A stretch of DNA of 43,088 nt from Cloacimonetes bacterium UBA5210 (GTDB lineage: Bacteria > Cloacimonadota > Cloacimonadia > Cloacimonadales > Cloacimonadaceae), in NCBI GenBank assembly GCA_002412625.1, contig DHVK01000023.1, positions 174,471-217,558 on the forward strand. The letters run 5' to 3'. The translations under genes and the position numbers were made by a program. Positions within the stretch are counted from its first letter, which is position 1; each line of letters begins with the position of its first letter. Shown here in pieces: positions 25,323 to 33,210 of this stretch. The notes beneath the pieces are model-generated. The model was not told the origin of the DNA and made no database searches. It was given only the letters and a program-made list of their open reading frames with translations.

Positions 25323-26516
25323 CTCGATTGGCTGACCGGGCTGCGGGCTTAGCTTCTTCTGCAGCCGGTCAACGCGCTTTTGGATTTCCGCAAGCTGCTT
25401 GTGGTTCTGCAGATAGCGGCCGTTGGAAAGGAACATAGCTCTTTGGCTATATTTCAATGCTTTGGTGAAGTCCTTCCTCTTTTCCAGGATTTTTGCCGCT
25501 TCAATCAGCGATAGGCTATGATCCAGAGAGGCGGCAATCTCGAAGCTGGCCAGCGCGTCCTCAGCTTCTTTCGCCCGTTTGTAGATGATGCCCAGATCAT
25601 GCGCGATCTCAGGGCGCAGTTCTCCCCGGGCAAGCATATCCACCAGAATCCGGCGGGCCAGCTCTTCATGCCCCTGGCTTTGATACAAAAGCGCCAGCGC
25701 GTGATAATCGATGCGGGAATCCATGCCCCCTTCCGGCGGGTATTGGCAGCTATCGCAGATCAGCGCGAAAAGCGCGGCAGTGTGCAGGATATCATGTTGA
25801 TTGTGCACAAAGACACGGCGGATGCTCTCCGCTTCACCGGTGGTGAGGAAATGGAAGTAGGTCTGCGGCACGTCGCCCCCGCTGATATCCAGCTCTTTGT
25901 CCCGGATGTGGGACAAGATGTAGAACTCGATGGATTCCAGCGCGCAGGAAGGCAGTTTCCGCTTCCACAATCTGCGGGCGATATGCAGCAGATCCAGGTG
26001 CTCCATGGCGCGCAGATCCAGCCAGATCTGGTGATAGAGGAGGCGCCCTTCCAGCACCGGAACATCGAAGCTCTTGCCATTGAAGGTGATCAGCAAACTG
26101 CGGCTTTGCATCAGTTCCTGCAAGCGCTCAAAGCTATGTTCTTCGGCATCGGGATCCGGTAAGAAGATCTGCTCCACCCAAAACTCGCCGGCCTCAAAAT
26201 AGCCCAGCCCGATCATAAAAGCCAAAGTCCCGCTGCGCCCGAGCCCGGTGGTTTCCAGATCCAGCACCAGCACATCTTCCGGTTTGTAGAGGGTTTCCCT
26301 GCCCAGATTTGCCCAGGACCGGATAATTTCCGGAATGCTTTTGGGATATAGCGGCAGATCCTCGATCCGCGTTTTCATCGGATACGCTTCCCGGGTATAG
26401 AAGACCGGATCATCCGCATGTTTCGAGAAGTATCCGGTTACCGCCCGGCTGATGCTTTCGCGAAGCATTTGCTTGATCTCTGTGCCAAAGAGGTCTCGGT
26501 CTTTATCCATATCCAT
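25308..26516 (-). CDS. RNase H-like 3'-5' exonuclease with TPR tail (YprB-type)
   Basis: 402 residues from ATG 26516, with GGGAG upstream; an in-frame TTG six codons earlier overlaps the preceding terminator and is less likely. Residues about 80-260 form a DEDD-type nuclease domain: VLVLDLETTGLG (Exo I, two acids), TFNGKSFDVPVL (Exo II) and HNQHDILHTAAL (Exo III). The C-terminal third (about 270-380) has TPR-like helix pairs (YHALALLYQSQGHEELARRI, DALASFEIAASL). This is the YprB/RNase_H_2 family. The substrate is unknown. Its last residues (PESS) are encoded by an arm of a palindromic repeat. Confidence 0.86.
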   Translation of the reverse strand: MDMDKDRDLFGTEIKQMLRESISRAVTGYFSKHADDPVFYTREAYPMKTRIEDLPLYPKSIPEIIRSWANLGRETLYKPEDVLVLDLETTGLGRSGTLAFMIGLGYFEAGEFWVEQIFLPDPDAEEHSFERLQELMQSRSLLITFNGKSFDVPVLEGRLLYHQIWLDLRAMEHLDLLHIARRLWKRKLPSCALESIEFYILSHIRDKELDISGGDVPQTYFHFLTTGEAESIRRVFVHNQHDILHTAALFALICDSCQYPPEGGMDSRIDYHALALLYQSQGHEELARRILVDMLARGELRPEIAHDLGIIYKRAKEAEDALASFEIAASLDHSLSLIEAAKILEKRKDFTKALKYSQRAMFLSNGRYLQNHKQLAEIQKRVDRLQKKLSPQPGQPIEPESS

Positions 26517-26532
26517 AAGCTGTCTCCCGGTC

Positions 26533-26563
26533 AAAATAAAGGGGCGAAAATCGCTTCGCCCCC
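26533..26563 (-). terminator. Intrinsic terminator after nucleotide-sugar dehydrogenase
   Basis: An 8-bp GC-rich stem (GGGGCGAA with TTCGCCCC, 6-nt loop) is followed on the minus strand by TTTATTTT. It lies 23 bp after the dehydrogenase stop and ends that transcript just before the exonuclease start. Confidence 0.85.
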
Positions 26564-26585
26564 GATATCTTCCTGCAGATGCAAA

Positions 26586-28118
26586 CTATACGATGTGGCC
26601 TTTGCCGACACCGCGAACTTTGCAGCCGAGTCCCTTGTATTTGTTGATCTTAACGTCGTCCAGGAAGTTTGAGCAATCGATGATCAGCGGACGCGTCTTG
26701 CACATGTCCACCACTTCCTTGGGTTCCAGGTTCTTATATTGATCATGCCCCACGGCGAAGATCACTACTTCACTGCCTTCGAGGATCGCCGGGAGGTCTT
26801 TTTCCACCGTCACTTCTTCCAGTTCGTCCCAGTGTTCCACATAGGGGTCGTGAGCACGGACGTGAGCCAGTTCTTTGCGGAGAAACTCCACGAGGGTCTT
26901 GGATGGGCTGTGACGCGTGTCACCCACGTTTTCCAGATATGAAACACCCAGCAGGGTGATGTGCAGGTTCTTCACTTCGGGAAACTCGCGCTTGATCAGC
27001 TCGATGGTGTGCAACGGCATGGTGTCGTTGATATTCACGCTGTTGATCGCCACGGAAAGCTGTCCGGGCACATCAAAGAGAGCGCCCATCGCCCAGTTTG
27101 CCAATACGGGATCTTTGGTGAGGCAATAGCCGCCCACGCCCAGGGAAGGACGCAGAAGGTTGTCGTGAGTGCCTTTGCGTTTGCGGATGGCATCGCGAAC
27201 CTTGAAGATATCCACCCCGATCTGTTCGGCAAACCGTGCCCATTCCAGGGTGAGCGCGATGTTTGTGGCGCGGTAGCTGTTTTCCATGGTCTTGGAAAGC
27301 TCGCTGGCGTTGGTGCTGTCCAGCTGAGTAAGTGGATAGTTTTCCACATCCAGCACATTGCTAAGAAATTCTCTGCACATTTCGATACTCTTCGGGTTCA
27401 CTCCGGAGAATACGCGCCAGAAATCGCGGATCGAGGAGACATATTTGCTGCCGGGCATTACGCGCTCATAGGAGTGCGCGACCAGCGGGGGATTTTGGTT
27501 GATGTCGATGCCGCGTTTGGTAAATTCTTCTTCCAGAATGGGTTTTACTACCTTCTCACAAGTTCCCGGAGGCACGGTGGTTTCTACCAGGACCAGGCAT
27601 TCGGGGCTGATGTGTTGCCCCAGCATGCGGATGCCTTCACGGAAGGCGGTGATATCGCAATAGCCTTTCTCAGCCTCGCCAAAAGCGGGTTTGGTGGCAT
27701 CCAGCTGAATATCCACAACCACGACATCGACCATGCTGTACACGCTATCTTCGCTGGTAGCGCGGAAGTTCTGCTTTTCCACCACGGTGCGGTGAAAGAT
27801 TTCCGGTACTTCGGGGTCGGAAGAACTCACCGGCGGTACTCCGGAATTGATGATCGGGACCTTCCAGAAAGAGCGCTTGGAGGCGCGTTGGTGCCCGTGA
27901 ACATAATAAATGGGCTTGCCGTCTTTATCTGTGGCGTCTGCCACGACGGAGGCCATTACACAACCTACAAATCCCAATCCCTGCACGGCCACGACTTTTC
28001 TGCCTTTGGCGCGCTGTTCCTGGGTGATTTGCAACAAAATCTTGCGTTCCTGCTCGTTATCCTGTTCGGTGGGGAGAGGAAACTCTCTGCCATCGGGAGC
28101 AATCGATACTTTTAACAT
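26586..28118 (-). CDS. UDP-glucose/UDP-ManNAc-type nucleotide-sugar dehydrogenase
   Basis: 510 residues. After an N-terminal extension of about 40 residues, a Rossmann motif (VVAVQGLGFVGCVMA) opens the NAD-binding domain. VETTVPPGTCEKVV and NASELSKTMENSYRATNIA follow. The catalytic cysteine lies in LGVGGYCLTKDP (Cys332), and the C-terminal UDP-binding domain starts near ITLLGVSYLENVGDTR. These enzymes oxidise a UDP-hexose to the uronate for surface polysaccharides. The N-terminal extension and the long insert (YYVHGHQRASKRSFWKVPII) are more than the usual 430-450 residues. The exact sugar is not evident. It is transcribed alone, with a terminator after it. Confidence 0.88.
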   Translation of the reverse strand: MLKVSIAPDGREFPLPTEQDNEQERKILLQITQEQRAKGRKVVAVQGLGFVGCVMASVVADATDKDGKPIYYVHGHQRASKRSFWKVPIINSGVPPVSSSDPEVPEIFHRTVVEKQNFRATSEDSVYSMVDVVVVDIQLDATKPAFGEAEKGYCDITAFREGIRMLGQHISPECLVLVETTVPPGTCEKVVKPILEEEFTKRGIDINQNPPLVAHSYERVMPGSKYVSSIRDFWRVFSGVNPKSIEMCREFLSNVLDVENYPLTQLDSTNASELSKTMENSYRATNIALTLEWARFAEQIGVDIFKVRDAIRKRKGTHDNLLRPSLGVGGYCLTKDPVLANWAMGALFDVPGQLSVAINSVNINDTMPLHTIELIKREFPEVKNLHITLLGVSYLENVGDTRHSPSKTLVEFLRKELAHVRAHDPYVEHWDELEEVTVEKDLPAILEGSEVVIFAVGHDQYKNLEPKEVVDMCKTRPLIIDCSNFLDDVKINKYKGLGCKVRGVGKGHIV

Positions 28119-28449
28119 ATTCCCGTTTCTCCTTTTGGGGCTAAATTAAGCTTGTCTATTAAGTTTTTCATAGGGCATTAGCTGTCAAGCATTTCTTGCG
28201 CGACAAACTGACAGGCAGCTATCGGTTTCTTTGCAAATTTCTGCTTGCGACTTAGAAAAGATTGATTGCCCTCTATTAAACGTGTTTAGATGATTAGCAG
28301 AAATCGTGATCTCGGCTCGACTTGATTTAATGCGATTTGCAACATAAAGTGAGAGCGCATATACAGGATTTTGAAGAATTTCCTCCACAAGCGAGATTCG
28401 GATATAAAAAAAGTCTTGACATCCTTGGTCTCGGTAAATAATCGTAATT
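28119..28449. other. Divergent promoter region
   Basis: This 331-bp AT-richer spacer separates the dehydrogenase (minus) from the large secreted protein (plus). On the minus strand TTGACA (28188-28183) stands about 70 bp upstream of the dehydrogenase ATG, with only a weak -10. On the plus strand lies the TTGACA promoter listed at 28416. No ORF in it is convincing. Confidence 0.55.
28416..28444 (+). promoter_or_regulatory. Promoter of the large secreted protein, possibly leaderless
   Basis: TTGACA at 28416-28421 and TAATCG at 28439-28444 are 17 bp apart. The start codon is at 28450, so transcription would begin at or next to the ATG. No Shine-Dalgarno sequence is present between them. Confidence 0.5.
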
Positions 28450-31428
28450 ATGAAAAAGATTGTAAAGCTACACGTATCAGGAGCAGATAGTCTGATCCTG
28501 CTGAGTGCCATCTTGGCGCTTGTCATCATCCCAATAGCTTTGGATGCCGGAAGCATTTGGCCCCGTCCCTTGAACGTTTTCTATCCCGAAAACTATTTGT
28601 ATCAGGGGCATACCGCCACCTCGCCGGATGGCTCATACGCCCTATTGTGGTCTATGGTTACCGAAGAGAGAGATCGCCAGCTCTGTTTTCAACGCTTTAG
28701 CGCTACCGACCAAGCGCTGAATCCCCAGCCCGTGCTCATGTTTGGAACTCAAGGCAAAGTGCCCTGGCGCTTCACTCGAGCCTCCAATGGCAACTACTTC
28801 ATCTTCGCCAGAGGATACCCAGAGTCACTTCTGCTGCTAATCGATCCCGACGGAAACTTGTTAAATGAGGCAGCTACCATAAACTTGAGCATCACTGCTG
28901 AAAGCAGGGTAGAATTGGTGCCGGATCTTTTCGGAGGTGTCTGGCTGAGCATGCAGATCTCGCGCAACGCTCCCAGACGCATCAGCCACTACAACGCCAC
29001 CGGAGAACCTGCCATCCCCGGATTTTTGGACATCCCCACCAACAACAATCTTTTCAGCGACATGAGCATTATCGTGCAAGCAGACAACTCCGCGATCTGT
29101 GCTTACAACCACCGCAGCAACGCACGCATCCTCAATCTCACAAGCGATGTTCAGGTCATCCGAGATAGCACCTTTAGCTTAACAAATGTTCCATTAATTG
29201 ACAGCAAGGTCTTTCAGGACAGCGCCGGGAACCTGATCTGGTTTGCCCACACGAGCGAATCCACAAACTTCCATAATATTCTGGTTGTGAAGACCACCGA
29301 TCAGGGCAGCATCCTCTGGGAGCAAAGCTCCTGCTTCAGCTACACCACCTATGGAAGGGTTAAGGCTTGGGACGCAACAGCTTTTTCAGATGGCACCTAC
29401 ACTTTTGCCATGATTACCCAGCCCTTACTGGATAGCCCAAATCTCATGTTCTATGCCCAGCGCATCAACACCGCCGGCGGGAGTCTTTACTATGCATCTA
29501 ACAACCAAGAGCGCGCACTCGAACCCCTGGACGCTCAAGCCACGCTCAGCTTAAAACTGATTCCCGGCATCGCTGGGAGCAGCTGGGCGATGATCAGCAA
29601 ACATGATCCCAACGACTTCGTTAACAAATTCAGTTGCCTGCACATGAATCCCAATGGCATCCACTGGAGCGGCGAGCAAATCGTGCATACCGAGCCCTGG
29701 TACAGTCATTTTGGCGAGATCGGCATGGGTGGATTCAGGAGAGGCAACGACCTAGCACTTATTGCGCAAACTCATTCCGAAAACCAGTCCAAGATCCTCA
29801 TGAGCACCATTTCCACTACCGGAGCTATACTTTCAGCAAGCGCTGTAGCAGCGTCAAAAGCCGCTATTTTGGATGAACACCGCATCCAACCCATCGGCAG
29901 CAACCTTTTCTGTGCCTGGACTGAGGGTATTATGCCCCATCTCTGGCCACAGAGAAAAGAAGTGATTCGTTATCAGCTGGTGACTTCACAGGGGGAAAAG
30001 CTTCTTCCTCAGGATGCTGAGATCAGATCGGGCGGAATACCACAAGACTTGAACAAGCTCAGCTCTCTGAGCCTTCCGGATGGGGGTCTGCTGCTCTGGT
30101 GGGTGGAAAATCAGTCACCTTCTCGCATTAGAGCACAGCATTTTGACTCTAACGGATCAGCTCTTTGGGAGGAGGGCGGCCTTCTGATCGCCACTGATGA
30201 TACCTTTATCTTCAGCTCTGTCCTGGCCAGCCATTATCAAGGTGACATCTATTTTGCCTGGGACCGCGATTCTCAAGGTGAGATTAGAGGTCAGCGTCTG
30301 GTGAACGGGATCCCGCAATGGGAGACGGAAGGCAAGTTGCTGATAGATTCTGCCTCCACCATCCTCCCGGTTTCTTCGGGAGTGAAACTCAGAGCTCTTG
30401 ATGGCAACAGTCTTCTCTACTCCTGCGGAGAAAGCCAAGGCTTGGATATCTTGCATTACACTACCTTAGCCATGTGGCGCTTTGACTCATCCGGATATGC
30501 AGTTCCCGGATTTGAACAGGGAGGAAAGCAAGTGATGAGACACTATGACGGCTATAACAAGTACCTCGAGTACATTGGCTTGCATCCTTGTCCCCTTGGA
30601 TTCATTGTAAGCGCTTACACTTGGGATGGCGGATATTTTCCCGATGACTTCGATTATAACTTCTATGTCACCGGCACCATCCATCAACTGATCAGCCCGG
30701 ACGGTGTCTGCTTTTGGGGCTCGGACGGCTTGGGGATCCCTCAGCAAATGCTGCCTCTCAGCGCCGACACGGATGGCTATTTTGCCTTCATGGAAGCAAG
30801 CATTGTAAAACGAGATTATGAGCATACGGAACTCTTTCGAGAATATCTCGGCGCTTTTGCAAGCCAGGCAGTAGAAACACAACCGGGAGTCTATATCGGA
30901 ATCGTAGACAAGAGAAACTACTTTAGCTTCACCAGTCAGGGAGAGCTTTCCTTGCCGGAAGATGCACAATTCGCACAACACTATTTTCCTGAACCCCAGA
31001 TCTGCGCCCAGGGCGATAATGCCTTTTTCTTCTGGAAGGAGAAGACCTCATACTACTCTCTTTATGATTACAATGCCGGCCTTTTGCTACTGCAGGGTTT
31101 CACCAGAAGCTCCGGCTCATCCTTCATTGAACAGGATATCCCCGCCCCACCACATGCCATCACTTTGAATCTTGCCGCCAATCCCTTCAAAGACCAAGTG
31201 AACTTCCATATAACCTGTAAACAAAGCGCGCAGGGGGAACTCTCTGTATACAACATTCGCGGCCAGAAGCTAAAAACTCTTCACAAAGGAGATCTGCAGC
31301 TGGGAGCAAGTATCATCTCCTGGGATGGCAAAGACGCTGCCGGGAAAGAGCTTTCTTCCGGAGTCTATTTTGTTAGGCTCCATAGCATTGGGCACAAGGC
31401 AATCGTAAAGAAAATGATTAAACTCTAA
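28450..31428 (+). CDS. Large secreted/surface protein with FlgD/Por-like C-terminal sorting module
   Basis: 992 residues. A basic start and hydrophobic stretch (LILLSAILALVIIPIAL) form a signal peptide or anchor. The body is a series of beta-rich repeats with recurring aromatic-containing motifs such as DGSYALLWS, DGTYTFAMI and GGLLLWWVEN, suggesting a beta-propeller-like fold. The last 85 residues (LNLAANPFKDQVNFHI ... GELSVYNIRGQKLKTL ... WDGKDAAGKELSSGVYFVRL) are an Ig-like FlgD/Por-secretion-type module, a sorting signal in Bacteroidetes-related phyla. Catalytic residues are not visible. The single start ATG has no ribosome binding site. Confidence 0.82.
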   Translation: MKKIVKLHVSGADSLILLSAILALVIIPIALDAGSIWPRPLNVFYPENYLYQGHTATSPDGSYALLWSMVTEERDRQLCFQRFSATDQALNPQPVLMFGTQGKVPWRFTRASNGNYFIFARGYPESLLLLIDPDGNLLNEAATINLSITAESRVELVPDLFGGVWLSMQISRNAPRRISHYNATGEPAIPGFLDIPTNNNLFSDMSIIVQADNSAICAYNHRSNARILNLTSDVQVIRDSTFSLTNVPLIDSKVFQDSAGNLIWFAHTSESTNFHNILVVKTTDQGSILWEQSSCFSYTTYGRVKAWDATAFSDGTYTFAMITQPLLDSPNLMFYAQRINTAGGSLYYASNNQERALEPLDAQATLSLKLIPGIAGSSWAMISKHDPNDFVNKFSCLHMNPNGIHWSGEQIVHTEPWYSHFGEIGMGGFRRGNDLALIAQTHSENQSKILMSTISTTGAILSASAVAASKAAILDEHRIQPIGSNLFCAWTEGIMPHLWPQRKEVIRYQLVTSQGEKLLPQDAEIRSGGIPQDLNKLSSLSLPDGGLLLWWVENQSPSRIRAQHFDSNGSALWEEGGLLIATDDTFIFSSVLASHYQGDIYFAWDRDSQGEIRGQRLVNGIPQWETEGKLLIDSASTILPVSSGVKLRALDGNSLLYSCGESQGLDILHYTTLAMWRFDSSGYAVPGFEQGGKQVMRHYDGYNKYLEYIGLHPCPLGFIVSAYTWDGGYFPDDFDYNFYVTGTIHQLISPDGVCFWGSDGLGIPQQMLPLSADTDGYFAFMEASIVKRDYEHTELFREYLGAFASQAVETQPGVYIGIVDKRNYFSFTSQGELSLPEDAQFAQHYFPEPQICAQGDNAFFFWKEKTSYYSLYDYNAGLLLLQGFTRSSGSSFIEQDIPAPPHAITLNLAANPFKDQVNFHITCKQSAQGELSVYNIRGQKLKTLHKGDLQLGASIISWDGKDAAGKELSSGVYFVRLHSIGHKAIVKKMIKL

Positions 31429-31584
31429 GGAGCTTAAGGGTAAGCGTACACGGGGTTCACGCAGAGCAGAGCAGAAATAACCCAGAAGTTTTGGCTAATA
31501 AACCCATACGACCACTGTGACAGATGATACTTGTTTGTAGATTTGGGTGAGAGTTTGTACCCCCCGGATGATGAATGCTTTTGC

Positions 31585-33210
31585 CTACCTGATCACCGCA
31601 CTCAACTGCTTGCGATAGATCTTGCCCCCGGCTGCTGGTTGGGACTCCCACAAGATGAAGTACACCCCGCGGGGGGCGAATCTTCCACTTGCGGATTTGC
31701 CATTCCAGGCAAGCAAACCCCGCTCCGGAACAAGGCTGTTCTCGGCCAGGCTTGTCACCAATCTGCCCTGCAAGTCGTAGATGCGGCAGTTTACGCGGCT
31801 TGAGGCGTCTGGTAGATTATAGCTGATCGATACCTGCTCGCCTTTCGCGGCATCGCAGGGTGAACCAAGCAGCTTCAGCCTCTCGGTATGTTCCGGAAGC
31901 TCTTGCAGATGGGCATCATTTGCTTTACCCGGGGATGGTTCACCCCATTTCCAGAAGTCCTCCCCATCTTTTTGGAAACGCAGATAACTCATTGCCGAAA
32001 CGCTTGATACATAGCTTGCGGAATCCAGCAGCAGCTCTTCGTCCCAAAGGTACAGCGCGTCACCATCGTTGTTCAGTGCGGTCCAGCTTTCGCTTTGCAC
32101 TACCAGAGCGGGGTTCACCGCAGGGTAGTCTGCCAGAAAAGCATCCCGGTCTCGGCAAATGACAAAGTAGCCGGGTACCGGGGGTATGCTGAAGCGGATG
32201 TTACCTCCCCCGGCATCGATGATCGTATATTGTCCCCGCTTCCCTTCCGGGGGTGCGTAGAGCTCGATCCACTCCTGTTTCCCGGGCAAGGGAGCCGGGA
32301 AGATCTCGCTGAACAGCGGTATTCCGGCAGTACTGCCCAAGGTGCTGAGGTATAGTAGGTTATTCGCCATATCGGTATCGTTTGTCAGCTCCAGATGCAA
32401 ATACACCATCTCCACTCCGGAAGGCAGCAGGAATTCCACCCTCAGGCTATCCGCCGCGCCCAGAGGCAAGATCTCTTCCTGATGGATCAATGCATCTGCT
32501 GCATAGGCACTGAAGATCCCGATATCGGGACAAGGATATTGCCCGAGGTTGCGCACGCCCACCGTCAAGACCCGTCCGGGGCCAAGCTCGTGCAAAATGG
32601 GATCATAGAGCCCATAATCAGTATATACATGATTGGGGGCGTTAGGCGTGGGATTGCTCTCCACCCGGAAATCCGCCGCGCACATGTTGGTATCCCAACC
32701 GTCCACCACCCGCGCCAGAGAAGAGCCTTCGGGGGCGTCAGGAGCCAAGGAACTTGCCACCGTGCCCCAATCGTCCGTGATCAGATTGCTGTTTGGCTCA
32801 TCATAAATCACGGTGTCGGTGTATGTGCTGTCTGCGTTTACAAAGCGAATCGCGTCGCTTGCGGAGCCACCGTTCTGCAAGCTGAAGCTGGCAGTAAACT
32901 GAGCCTGCGCTACCTCTGAACCGCCAAGCACCACGAATCTCCCGGGCCGCAACAGGTAATAGGGAAACTCGAAGGCTTTGACCCAGCTTGTGCCGCAACT
33001 ATATATCTTGCATCCGCTTAGGTCTATTACATCAGAGCTTGGATTATATAGTTCTATCCACTCTTTGCCGCTATCGGGCCCCGGGGGATCGTAGCACACT
33101 TCGTTTATCACCACTCCGGAGTGCAGAGCGGCAAGCCCCATGCACAAGCCACAGGCAAGGATGCGGAATATCAGGCATCCAGATCGAGCACCAAAGGTTT
33201 TATCTTCCAT
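31585..33210 (-). CDS. Secreted lamin-tail-domain protein with FlgD/Por-like C-terminus
   Basis: 541 residues from ATG 33210, chosen because it puts a signal peptide (FRILACGLCMGLAALHS) close to the start. A longer upstream frame would run far into glgP. Two lamin-tail domains are visible: VVINEVCYDPPGPDSGKEW followed by IELYNPSSD near residue 35, and LFSEIFPAPLPGKQEWIELY near residue 320. The C-terminal 85 residues (VSISYNLPDASSRVNCRIYD, then LAWNGKSASGRFAPRGVYFI) repeat the sorting module of the protein at 28450. It overlaps the 3' end of glgP by 40 bp on the same strand, in a different frame. A cell-surface role is inferred; no enzyme motif is seen. Confidence 0.85.
   Translation of the reverse strand: MEDKTFGARSGCLIFRILACGLCMGLAALHSGVVINEVCYDPPGPDSGKEWIELYNPSSDVIDLSGCKIYSCGTSWVKAFEFPYYLLRPGRFVVLGGSEVAQAQFTASFSLQNGGSASDAIRFVNADSTYTDTVIYDEPNSNLITDDWGTVASSLAPDAPEGSSLARVVDGWDTNMCAADFRVESNPTPNAPNHVYTDYGLYDPILHELGPGRVLTVGVRNLGQYPCPDIGIFSAYAADALIHQEEILPLGAADSLRVEFLLPSGVEMVYLHLELTNDTDMANNLLYLSTLGSTAGIPLFSEIFPAPLPGKQEWIELYAPPEGKRGQYTIIDAGGGNIRFSIPPVPGYFVICRDRDAFLADYPAVNPALVVQSESWTALNNDGDALYLWDEELLLDSASYVSSVSAMSYLRFQKDGEDFWKWGEPSPGKANDAHLQELPEHTERLKLLGSPCDAAKGEQVSISYNLPDASSRVNCRIYDLQGRLVTSLAENSLVPERGLLAWNGKSASGRFAPRGVYFILWESQPAAGGKIYRKQLSAVIR

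Noticed and set aside
26961..28115. 384-residue plus-strand frame opposite the nucleotide-sugar dehydrogenase
   Set aside because: Antisense shadow; the minus strand has the full set of family motifs and a ribosome binding site.
28185..28556. 123-residue minus-strand frame in the spacer before the large secreted protein
   Set aside because: AT-rich spacer with promoter elements on both strands, no ribosome binding site, overlaps the start of a better gene.
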